From the NCBI RefSeq assembly GCF_937859915.1, contig NZ_CALMAW010000046.1, positions 1 to 33,472 of the forward strand: DNA of 33,472 bases, read 5' to 3'. The stretch is from an uncultured Sphingomonas sp. (GTDB taxonomy: Bacteria > Pseudomonadota > Alphaproteobacteria > Sphingomonadales > Sphingomonadaceae). Below the pieces are notes generated by a model, which was not told the origin of the DNA, ran no database searches, and was given only the letters and a program-made list of their open reading frames with translations. A program made the position numbers and the translations under genes. Positions 8,160 to 16,500 of the stretch are shown here, one piece after another (positions within the stretch are counted from its first letter, which is position 1; each line of letters opens with the position of its first letter).

Positions 8160-9257
8160 CTACTCGAGCGCGAGACCGAGCTGCGCGTCGCCCGCGTCCT
8201 CGGCCTGATCGAGCGCGGACAGGGTCAGCCCGAGCAAGCGCACCGGCAGCGCGACCGGGCAGAGAGCGAGCATCAACGCCTTGCCGACCGCGGCAAATTG
8301 CGCGCGATCGACGACGGGCTCGGCGAAGCTTTTCGCGCGCGTGATCTGGCGAAAATCCGAATATTTGACCTTAAGCGTCACCGTCCGCCCGCGCGACTGC
8401 GACGCCTCGATCCGCGGCCACACGGTCTCGACGATGCCGTCGAGCGCCTCGAGCAGGTCGGTCGGGCTGCGCAGATCGACGAAGAAGGTATTTTCCGCAC
8501 CGACCGATTTGCGGATGCGATCGGGGCGCACCGGGCGGTCGTCGAGACCGCGCGCCGCGTCATAGAGATAGCCGCCCCAACTGCCGAAGGTCGCCAGCAG
8601 CCAGTCGCGCGATTTGGCGCGCAGGTCGGCGCCGGTCTCGATGCCGAGGCGCGTCATCTTCTCCGCGGTCTTGGGGCCGACGCCGTGAAAGCGCTTGACC
8701 GGCAGCGCCGCGACGAAGCCCGGCCCCCGCGCCGGGGTGATCACGCACTGGCCGTCGGGCTTGTTCTGGTCCGAGGCGATCTTGGCGATGAACTTATTGT
8801 AGGAGACGCCCGCCGAGGCGGTCAGTCCGGTCTCGGCCTTGATCGCGGCGCGGATCGCGAGCGCGGTGGCGGTGGCGCTGCCGATGCCGGCATGGTCCTC
8901 GGTGACGTCGAGATAGGCCTCGTCCAGCGACAGCGGTTCGATCAGCGCGGTGTAGCGCGCGAAGATCGCGCGGATCTGGCGTGAGACCTCGCGATAGACT
9001 TCGAAGCGCGGCCGCACGAAGACGAGATCGGGGCACAGCCGCCGCGCCGTCACCGAGGGCATCGCCGAGCGCACGCCGAACGTCCGTGCCTCGTAGCTGG
9101 CCGCTGCCACCACGCCGCGCTCGCGCGACCCGCCGACCGCGACCGGCAGCCCGCGCAACGCCGGGTCGTCGCGCTGCTCGCACGACGCGTAGAAGGCGTC
9201 CATGTCGACATGGATGATCCGTCGGACGGGCAGGGCGTCGGTCACGGGATCGGCCAC
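8160..9257 (-). CDS. dinB: DNA polymerase IV (Y-family translesion polymerase)
   Basis: This 365-residue enzyme replicates past damaged template bases with low fidelity. Catalytic carboxylates are visible in 'HVDMDAFYAS' (Asp18) and 'SLDEAYLDV' (Asp112-Glu113). Tyr23 sits at the steric-gate position that excludes ribonucleotides. Helix-hairpin-helix sequence 'KRFHGVGPKTAEKMTRLGI' and the little-finger domain follow. The C-terminus ends in 'QLGLALE', which fits a QLxLx beta-clamp binding motif. It lies 21 nt downstream of a Crp/Fnr regulator gene on the same strand and may be cotranscribed with it. No LexA-type box is obvious in the short gap. Confidence 0.95.
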   Translation of the reverse strand: MADPVTDALPVRRIIHVDMDAFYASCEQRDDPALRGLPVAVGGSRERGVVAAASYEARTFGVRSAMPSVTARRLCPDLVFVRPRFEVYREVSRQIRAIFARYTALIEPLSLDEAYLDVTEDHAGIGSATATALAIRAAIKAETGLTASAGVSYNKFIAKIASDQNKPDGQCVITPARGPGFVAALPVKRFHGVGPKTAEKMTRLGIETGADLRAKSRDWLLATFGSWGGYLYDAARGLDDRPVRPDRIRKSVGAENTFFVDLRSPTDLLEALDGIVETVWPRIEASQSRGRTVTLKVKYSDFRQITRAKSFAEPVVDRAQFAAVGKALMLALCPVALPVRLLGLTLSALDQAEDAGDAQLGLALE

Positions 9258-9278
9258 GGGGCGCGCGTCGCTGCCATG

Positions 9279-10028
9279 CTAGAGATGCAGGTCGCTCGGC
9301 CCCTCGAGATGAAGATAGGTCGTGTCGAACTCGCCGATCGCCACCAGTGCCTTCCAGTCGAAGATCGTGATCGACCGACCACCGAAGGCGATCAGGCCTT
9401 CAGCGCGCAGCTTGGCCATGACGCGGTTGGTGTGGATCGGCGTGACCCCGAGCGCATCGGCAAGGTCGGTCTGCGTCAGCGGCAGCTCGAAGCTGGCGCC
9501 ATTGACCAGGCCGACCCGCTTGAGCCGCACCGCCAGCTCGCAGAACAGATGCGCGGTGCGCGCGCGGGTATCGCGCCGCCCGTTGTTGAGCAGAGCCTCG
9601 CGCTGGATCGAGGCGTCGAGCAGCGTATCGTACCAAAAGGCGCGGGCGAGCGCCGGATGATCCTCGGCGGTACGCAGGATGGCGTCGTGCGGGATCAGCA
9701 CGACGGTGGTGTTGCGTACCGTCTCGATGGTGTGGTCGGCGACCTTGAACAGCACGGTGTGGAGGTCGACCATATCGCCGGGGACATGGAAGGAGATGAT
9801 CTGCCGCCGGCCGCTCGCCGCCACCTTGGACCGATAGACGATGCCCTCGACGACGGTGCAGCAATGCGTCGGCCGCTCGCCTTCCTCGACGATGCGCGCA
9901 CGCGCGGCGGTCTGGACGAGCTTCTGCGGCAGGCCGGTGAGCGCCGCGCGCTCGGTGGGCGTGAGCGCATCGCGGGTCTCGATCTTGTCGATGAAGCGAT
10001 CGAGATAATGGCTGACCGTCGTGTGCAT
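9279..10028 (-). CDS. Crp/Fnr family transcriptional regulator
   Basis: This is a 249-residue DNA-binding regulator. The cyclic-nucleotide-binding-like beta-barrel covers roughly residues 25-135 ('IVEEGERPTHCCTVVEGIVYR', 'QIISFHVPGDMVDLHTVLF'). The C-terminal winged helix-turn-helix covers about 150-225 ('LTQTDLADALGVTPIHTNRVMAKLRAEGLI'). There is no N-terminal four-cysteine Fe-S motif, so it is not a classical oxygen-sensing FNR, and the effector is unknown. The frame is open further upstream to 10226, but that extension is Pro/Arg-rich and overlaps the divergent small gene region. ATG 10028 starts where family homology starts. Located immediately upstream of dinB on the same strand. Confidence 0.88.
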   Translation of the reverse strand: MHTTVSHYLDRFIDKIETRDALTPTERAALTGLPQKLVQTAARARIVEEGERPTHCCTVVEGIVYRSKVAASGRRQIISFHVPGDMVDLHTVLFKVADHTIETVRNTTVVLIPHDAILRTAEDHPALARAFWYDTLLDASIQREALLNNGRRDTRARTAHLFCELAVRLKRVGLVNGASFELPLTQTDLADALGVTPIHTNRVMAKLRAEGLIAFGGRSITIFDWKALVAIGEFDTTYLHLEGPSDLHL

Positions 10029-10096
10029 CACCGTCTGTATAACCGGGGGTTGGCCTGCCCTCAACCATGGCGATGATGCCGGCCGAGGGGCACGGT

Positions 10097-10121
10097 GGAA
10101 CCGCCGCGCAGGCGGCGCGTC
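10097..10121 (+). promoter_or_regulatory. EcfG-type promoter candidate for the small membrane protein gene
   Basis: GGAAC (10097-10101), 16 nt, then CGTC (10118-10121), one mismatch from GGAAC-N16/17-CGTT. A start point a few bases downstream would give a short leader that still contains the AAGGAG ribosome-binding site at 10132-10137. Chance matches at this stringency are common, so it needs testing. Confidence 0.35.
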
Positions 10122-10144
10122 TGGCGCGGGCAAGGAGAATAGGC

Positions 10145-10414
10145 ATGCTCGAATCGTTGGTGAAGTCGGTGCTGGTCGGCGCGGTTCAGAAGGGAACCGG
10201 AATTCCGCAGGGCGGGGCGGTCTCAACCACGCTGATCACGACGGGGGTCTCGCTCATGCTGATCCGCGGCCGGCGCCCAGTCGGGCTCGCGCTCGCCGTC
10301 GCCGGCGGTCTGATGCGGTGGCACGAGCTCGAGCAGGAGCGCCTCGCCGCGCAAGTGATGCTCAGGCGATCGGCTGCCGTCGGCGATGCTTCTGTGGCCA
10401 CAGCACGGCGTTGA
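10145..10414 (+). CDS. Small predicted membrane protein of unknown function
   Basis: This 89-residue protein begins at the ATG at 10145, with a strong AAGGAG 7 nt upstream. An N-terminal amphipathic stretch (MLESLVKSVLVGAV) precedes one hydrophobic segment split by a basic turn ('TTLITTGVSLMLIRGRRPVGLALAVAGGLM'). A charged helix 'WHELEQERLAAQ' follows. This is consistent with a one- or two-pass inner-membrane protein. No family is recognised. Its last 53 nt overlap the 3' end of the convergent YihY gene, so the two transcripts are antisense to each other. A possible stress promoter lies just upstream. An upstream ATG at 10067 in the same frame is less likely because the extension is Ala/Arg-rich. 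Confidence 0.65.
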   Translation: MLESLVKSVLVGAVQKGTGIPQGGAVSTTLITTGVSLMLIRGRRPVGLALAVAGGLMRWHELEQERLAAQVMLRRSAAVGDASVATARR

Positions 10415-11300
10415 CGGTCGCGCCGAGCAGGATCGCATAGGCAGAGACATAGAACCACATCAACAGCACGACCACGGCGCTGAGCGAGCCGTAGGTCGCG
10501 TTGTAATTGCCGAAGCGCGAGACGTAGAAGCCCAGGCCGACGGTCGCTGCCAGCCAGAGCAGCGTCGCGAGGCCGGATCCCATGCTGATCCACTGCCAGC
10601 CCGACGGCGCGCGATTGGGCCCGAAGCGATAGGCGCCGCCGATCGTCGCGCTGGCGAGCAGCGCAGCGACGAGCCAGGTGCCGAGCTTTATACCGGCAAG
10701 CGCGATCGGGCCGAGCCCGACGAGGATGGTCTCGAGCCACCCCAGGATCGTCGCGGCCAGCAGCCCGGTGATCGCGACGGCGACCGCGCCGACGATGATC
10801 GCCATCGAGACCACGATCCCCATCACGAAGCTGCGCGGATGATCCTGCTGGCCGTAGATCACGTTGAGCGCGGTCATCACGGAGGTCGAGGCGCGTGTCG
10901 CACCATAGACCGCGAACAGCAGCGCGAGCAGCAGGCCGAACCCGGTCTTGCCCGACGAGGCGGTCACCACCGCGACCAACTGGTCGAGGATCAGTTTCGC
11001 AGCGTCCTTGGGCACGATCGAGACGATCGTGCGGATATGGTCGGCGATCGTCGCAGGATCGGCGATCAGCCCGTAGCTCAGGATCACCGCGCCGAGCAGC
11101 GGGACCAGCGACAGGAAGCAGTAGAAGGCGACGCCGGCCGCCATCAGCGTGATATTGTCCTCCCCCATCTTGGTCCACAGCCTGCCGAAGAAGCCCACCG
11201 TCGCGGTCTCGGCATGATGGGCATAATGTCTGGCCTGTTGCAGCCGGCCGTCATGGCTATGGTCTGCCGTGGGGGGAAGGATGGCCTGGTCGTCCTGCAT
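10362..11300 (-). CDS. YihY/virulence factor BrkB family inner-membrane protein
   Basis: This 312-residue protein has about six hydrophobic segments (roughly 52-79, 118-140, 157-183, 190-222, 240-260, 271-300). Family marks are 'LMAAGVAFYCFLSLVPLL' near the N-terminus, 'YGATRASTSVMTALNVIYG' in the middle and 'YGSLSAVVVLLMWFYVSAYAILLGA' at the end. The family was once misnamed ribonuclease BN. The molecular role is unsettled, with envelope or transport functions proposed. The start is at 11300; the first 35 residues are polar and cytoplasmic. It is divergent from tamA. Its 3' end overlaps the convergent small membrane protein gene by 53 nt. Confidence 0.9.
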   Translation of the reverse strand: MQDDQAILPPTADHSHDGRLQQARHYAHHAETATVGFFGRLWTKMGEDNITLMAAGVAFYCFLSLVPLLGAVILSYGLIADPATIADHIRTIVSIVPKDAAKLILDQLVAVVTASSGKTGFGLLLALLFAVYGATRASTSVMTALNVIYGQQDHPRSFVMGIVVSMAIIVGAVAVAITGLLAATILGWLETILVGLGPIALAGIKLGTWLVAALLASATIGGAYRFGPNRAPSGWQWISMGSGLATLLWLAATVGLGFYVSRFGNYNATYGSLSAVVVLLMWFYVSAYAILLGATVNAVLWPQKHRRRQPIA

Positions 11301-11363
11301 CGCGCGTCAACCCGCGACGTCATGATTATGTCCGTCCGACCGCGCGTCCGGGTCCTTTTTACG

Positions 11364-11388
11364 GGAACCCGCATCGACATTCGGCGTT
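11364..11388 (+). promoter_or_regulatory. Perfect EcfG-type (general stress response) promoter motif upstream of tamA
   Basis: GGAAC (11364-11368), 16-nt spacer, CGTT (11385-11388) matches exactly the -35 and -10 elements of the alphaproteobacterial general stress sigma factor EcfG. It lies in the yihY-tamA gap, oriented toward tamA, giving a leader of roughly 85 nt. The motif is short, so about half a perfect match would be expected by chance in both strands of a window this size. Position and orientation raise the odds that it is real. Confidence 0.5.
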
Positions 11389-11479
11389 GGTGGGCCGGGA
11401 ATAATGCGTCGAACGACGCCGTCGGGGGACTAGGGGTTTGCGTTCAGGGTGTGAGGACCAATTGCGGCCCGGAGTCCCC

Positions 11480-13537
11480 GTGCGTCTTTCTCTTAGCGTC
11501 TCCGTCTTGGCCGTCGCGCTGGCCGTGGCCGGCTCTGCCTCCGCCCGTCGGGCCGATCCACCGGCCGATCAGCCGCAGCAGGCCGTCGATCCGGCAACCG
11601 ATCCCGCGTTCAATGCTGCCCTGCCGTTGCTCGACAGCGTCACGGCGCCGCCCGCCGTTCCCGCCGCGTCGTCGATTGAACCGGCGACCACCGCGTCGGT
11701 CGCCGACCCGGCGCTTTCGCAACCGCTGCCGCCGCTCGCCGGGTTCGATCCGACCCCCGACACCAGCAAGGCCAAGGTGCCGAGCCACGAAGATACCCGC
11801 ATCCGCTACACGATGCAGGTCGACGGGCTGAAGAAGCTCGGCCTCGAGGCGCAGTTCCGCAGTCTCTCCGAACTCGAGCTTGGCAAGAAGAAGGCGGCCA
11901 ACGCCGCGCAGGTCGCCGCGCGCGCGACCGACGACGTCCAGCTGGCCGAACGGCTGCTGCGCGCCGAGGGCTATTATGACGGCGCCGCCTCGTCCACGGT
12001 CACCACGGTCAAGGACCAGCCCGGTCAGATCGTCGCGACGATCAGCGTGACGCCCGGCCCGCGCTACACCGTCGCCAGGATCGCGATCACCCAGGCCGAC
12101 CCCGATCCGACCGCCCGCGCGATGACCGCGCTGACCACGCAGCTCAAGGTCGGTGCGCCGATCCGTTCGATCGCGGTCGAGGGCGGTGAGGCGCAGATCT
12201 CGCTGGCGCTCCCGCAGCAAGGCTATCCCTTCGCCAAGGTCGGCCAGCGCGACATCCTCCTCGACGGCGACACGCACAGCGGCGACTATACGCTGCCGCT
12301 GACCGCGGGGCCGAGATCGACCTTCGGCGGCCTGCAGACCAAGGGCGATCCGATCTTCTCCGTGAAGCATCTGGACGTCTTCCCGCGTTTCGAACGCGGC
12401 CAGGTCTATGACGCGCGGATTACCGACGATCTGCGCCAGGCGCTGGTCGGCACGGGCCTGTTCTCGACGGTCGCGATCGAGCCGGTCGACACTGGCACCA
12501 AGGCGCCCGACGGCACCGAGGTGGTCGATCTGCTCGTCACCCAGGCCAAGGGCCCGTGGCACGCCTGGGCGGGGCAGGTCGGCTATGGCACCGGCCAGGG
12601 CATATTGGGCACGGTCAGCTGGACCGACCGCAACCTCTTCCCGCCCGAGGGCGCGCTGATCCCGGCGCTGACCGTCGGCACGCAGGAACAGGGCGCCAAT
12701 CTCACCTATCGCCGCTCCAACGCGGGTCAGCGCGACAAGACCTTCCAGATCACCGGCGGCTTCGATCGCAGCGACTATGACGCCTACCAGGCCCGCACCT
12801 TCTCGCTCGCGGTCAACTGGTCGCGGCAGAGCACGCCGATCTGGCAGAAGCGCTGGACCTACACCTATGGCGCCGAGATCCTCGAGACCGACGAGCAGGG
12901 CGCTGCGCTCAACGCCACCGATCCGCGGCCCTATCGCACCTATGAGATCGCCGCGCTCCCCGTCGAAGTTCAATATGACCGCTCGAACAGCCTCCTGGAT
13001 CCGACGCGCGGCTACCGACTGCTCGTCCGCGTCAGCCCGGAGGCGTCGATCCGCTCGGGGGTCAAGGGCTATGCCCGGCTGACCGCGCAGGGCACCACCT
13101 ATCTGCCGCTCGGCAAGTCGATCGTGCTCGCCGGCCGCGCGATGGTCAATTCGATCGAAGGCGTCAGCGACATCAGCGAGATCGCGCCATCGCGCCGGAT
13201 CTACGCCGGCGGCGGCGGATCGGTGCGCGGCTTCGGCTATCAGCAGCTCGGCCCCAAGGACGCGCAGAACAATCCGATCGGGGGCCTGACCTCGACCGAA
13301 CTCGCCTTCGAGGCGCGCTACCGCTTCGGCAATTTCGGCATCGTGCCCTTCCTTGACGCCGGCCGCGTCGGCTCCAGCTCGACGCCGGGGTTCAGCGGAC
13401 TACGCTACGGCACCGGCATCGGCGGGCGCTATTACACCAATTTCGGGCCGCTGCGCTTCGACATCGCGACCCCGATCAAGCGCCAGCCGGGGGAATCGAA
13501 GATCGCGCTCTACATCTCGATCGGGCAGGCCTTTTGA
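11480..13537 (+). CDS. tamA: TamA-like outer-membrane assembly protein (Omp85/BamA superfamily)
   Basis: This outer-membrane barrel works with TamB to insert or secrete envelope proteins and possibly to move phospholipid. From the GTG at 11480 it is 685 residues, with GGAG at 11471-11474 upstream. The signal peptide 'RLSLSVSVLAVALAVAGSASA' starts immediately. A Pro/Ala-rich linker comes first, then POTRA-like domains (about 100-350; 'AERLLRAEGYYDG', 'FPRFERGQVYDARITDDLRQALVGTGLFSTVAIEPV'). The C-terminal D15/Omp85 barrel carries the lid-loop motif 'GGGGSVRGFGYQQLGP' and ends 'IALYISIGQAF', an aromatic terminal strand. An ATG at 11438 in frame would put 14 polar residues before the signal peptide. 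The stop overlaps the tamB start, and the pairing supports the Tam assignment. Confidence 0.92.
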   Translation: MRLSLSVSVLAVALAVAGSASARRADPPADQPQQAVDPATDPAFNAALPLLDSVTAPPAVPAASSIEPATTASVADPALSQPLPPLAGFDPTPDTSKAKVPSHEDTRIRYTMQVDGLKKLGLEAQFRSLSELELGKKKAANAAQVAARATDDVQLAERLLRAEGYYDGAASSTVTTVKDQPGQIVATISVTPGPRYTVARIAITQADPDPTARAMTALTTQLKVGAPIRSIAVEGGEAQISLALPQQGYPFAKVGQRDILLDGDTHSGDYTLPLTAGPRSTFGGLQTKGDPIFSVKHLDVFPRFERGQVYDARITDDLRQALVGTGLFSTVAIEPVDTGTKAPDGTEVVDLLVTQAKGPWHAWAGQVGYGTGQGILGTVSWTDRNLFPPEGALIPALTVGTQEQGANLTYRRSNAGQRDKTFQITGGFDRSDYDAYQARTFSLAVNWSRQSTPIWQKRWTYTYGAEILETDEQGAALNATDPRPYRTYEIAALPVEVQYDRSNSLLDPTRGYRLLVRVSPEASIRSGVKGYARLTAQGTTYLPLGKSIVLAGRAMVNSIEGVSDISEIAPSRRIYAGGGGSVRGFGYQQLGPKDAQNNPIGGLTSTELAFEARYRFGNFGIVPFLDAGRVGSSSTPGFSGLRYGTGIGGRYYTNFGPLRFDIATPIKRQPGESKIALYISIGQAF

Positions 13538-16500
13538 TGACCGACGAGCAAGATACTGTGGCGATCGGGCGCCGTCCGCTGGCGGTGCGCATCGCCAAAT
13601 GGGTGGCGATCGTCGTCGCAGCGCTGGCGTTGCTGGTGGTCGCGCTGATCGTCGGGCTCAACACGAGCCCGGGCAAGCGCTTCATCGCCGGGCAGCTCGC
13701 GGGCTATACGACCGCGTCGGGGATCAACGTCCATGTCGGCGAGATCGAGGGATCGATCTACGGCCACATGATCCTCCACGATCTCGAGGTGCGAGACGCC
13801 AAGGGCGCATTCCTGACCGCGCCCGCGATCGACATCCACTGGCATCCCTTCGCCTACATCCACAGCAAGATCGACCTCGACAGCGTCACCGCGGCCGAAG
13901 TGCGGATGCTGCGCAACCCGGCGCTGAAACCGGTGCCCAGCGATCCCAATGCGCCGACGATCCCCGACATCGACCTGACGCTCGGCCACCTCCATGTCGA
14001 CCGCTTCCTGCTCGAGCCGCCGGTGACGGGGCAACGCCACATCGTCCGCATCGACGGCGGCGCGGTGATCGCCGACCGCCGCGCGCAGCTCACCGTCGAT
14101 GCCGACGCGCTGGTCGCGCCGGGCGTCAAGGGTGGCGACACGCTCCACCTCCGCATCGACGCAGTGCCGTCGCAGGACCGGCTGCTCGTCGACGTCAAGC
14201 TCGCGGCACCCGCCGGCGGCGTCGTCGACAGCTATGCCAAGCTGGGCCGATCGCTGACGCTGTCGGTCGGCGGGCAGGGCGACTGGCAGCATTGGCAGGG
14301 CCTCGCCTCGGCGACCGCGGGCGGCCAGCCGCTGATGAACGTCGCGCTGACCGCACACGACGGCAGCTTCGGCGCCAAGGGCGGGGTGATGCCCGGCATC
14401 CTGCTCAGCGGCCCCGCCGCACGGATGACCGAGCCGGCGATCCACATCGACGCCACCACCACGCTCGACAAGCGCCGCGCCACTACGACGATCGCGCTGT
14501 CCTCCTCGGCCTTCGTGGCACAAGCGCAGGGGCTGCTCGACTTCGCGCAGAGCCGCTTCGGCAATTTCAAGCTGCAGGCGCGGCTGCTCACCCCCGGCGC
14601 GATCGCGCCCAATCTGGCCGGCCGCAACGTCGCGGTGACCGCCGCGCTCGACGGCCCATTCGCGACGCCGAGCATCGCCTACAAGCTCTCCGCCGACGTG
14701 ATCTCCTTCGGTGCCAACGGCATCGAGGGCCTCGTCGCTGAGGGCAATGCGACCGTGGGCAAGAAGATCCTGGTGCCTATTCACGCGACCGCACGTCGCG
14801 TCACCGGGCTCAATGCGGCGGCCGGTGGCCTCGTCACCAACCTCAAGGTCGACGGCGACATCGCCTATGCGAACGGCCAGGTCTTCCCGGACAATCTGCA
14901 TCTGCGTTCGGACCGGATCGATGCCACCGCGCTCGTCCTCGCCGATCTGACGCGCGGCACCTACACCGGCGCGCTCAGGGGCAAGGTCAACGACTATGCC
15001 ATCAACGGCCTCGGACGGATCAATCTCGTCACTGATGCCAGGCTCGTCACCGCCCCCGGCGGCGGGTTCGGGATCAAGGGCCATGTCCGCGTCGTCACGC
15101 GCAAGATCACCAACGCCAGCCTGGCCCAACAGCTTGGCGGCAATGCGCTGATCACCGCCGATGTCGGCTATGATCCCAAGGGCGGCGCCAGCGTCACCAA
15201 TTTGCGACTGACCGCGCCCGACCTGCGCATCACCGACGGCGCCGGCAGCTACCGCCTCGCCGACGGCGCGATCCGCTTCCGCGCCGACGCCTGGTCGCGG
15301 ACCTATGGCCCCGCCAATGTCGTCGCGAGCGGGACGGTCGCCAATCCGGTGGTCGTGCTCAAGGCGGCGCATCCCGGTGTCGGCATCGGCCTCGCCAATC
15401 TCGACGCGACGCTGACCGGCTCGGCGGCGGGCTATCTCGTCCGCGCGCGCGGCGGGTCCGACTATGGGGCGTTCACCGCCGACGTACTCGTCCGCGCCGG
15501 CAAGGGGCCGCTCGCAATCGACATCCACCAAGTCCTGATTGCGGGGATCGGCGTCCACGGCAGCATCGTCCAGACCGGGGCGGGGCCGTTTGCCGGCACG
15601 CTGTTCGTCGCGGGCTCGGGCCTCAACGGCCAGGTCGCGCTGGCGGCGGCTGGCAAGAACCAGAAGGCCGACGTCGCCCTCACCGCCAATGGCGCCAAGC
15701 TGCCCGGCAAGACGCCGATCACGATCGGATCGGGTCTGGTGCGCGCGACGCTGGTGATGCTGCCGGGCGGCCCTTCCGTGGTCGGCTCCGCCGCGCTCGT
15801 CGACCTGCGCTACAGCACGCTGCTGCTCCATTCGGCGCGGGCGAAGATCAATTACGCCGGCGGGCGCGGGCAGGCGGCGCTGACCGCCTCGGGCACCAGC
15901 GGCGTACCGTTCGACGTCGCCGCGCAGGCCGCCTTCACGCCGCAGCGCATCCTCGCCAATCTGCGCGGATCCGCGAACGGCATCGCCTTCCACCTCGCGC
16001 AGCCCGCGACCGTCCTCGTCCAGGGCAAGGACTATATCCTCCAGCCGGCGACGCTGGTGCTGCCGCAGGGCAGCGTCGACCTGTCGGGTCGCTACGGCGC
16101 GACCACCCAGGCACACGCCCGGCTCAACGGCATGGACCTGTCGATCGCGCAGGCGTTCGCGCCGACGCTCGGGCTCGGCGGCAGGGCGACCGGCACCGTC
16201 GATCTCTCGATGCACGGCGCGGCGATCCCCGACGTCCGCGCGCGGCTCGACATCGCCGGCTTCACGCGCACCGGCGCGCTCGTGATCTCCGACCCCGTCG
16301 ACATCGCGATGCTCGGCACGCTGGGCAGCGGCGGCGGCGCGGTCAACGCGCTGATCCGGCGCAATGGCGGGGACATCGGCCGCATCCAGGTCCGCACCGG
16401 TCCGGTCGCGAGCACGGCGGCGCTGATGCAGGCGGCGATCAGCGGCGGCATCCGCTACAACGGCCCCGCCGAAGTGCTGTGGACGCTGACCGGCATCGGC

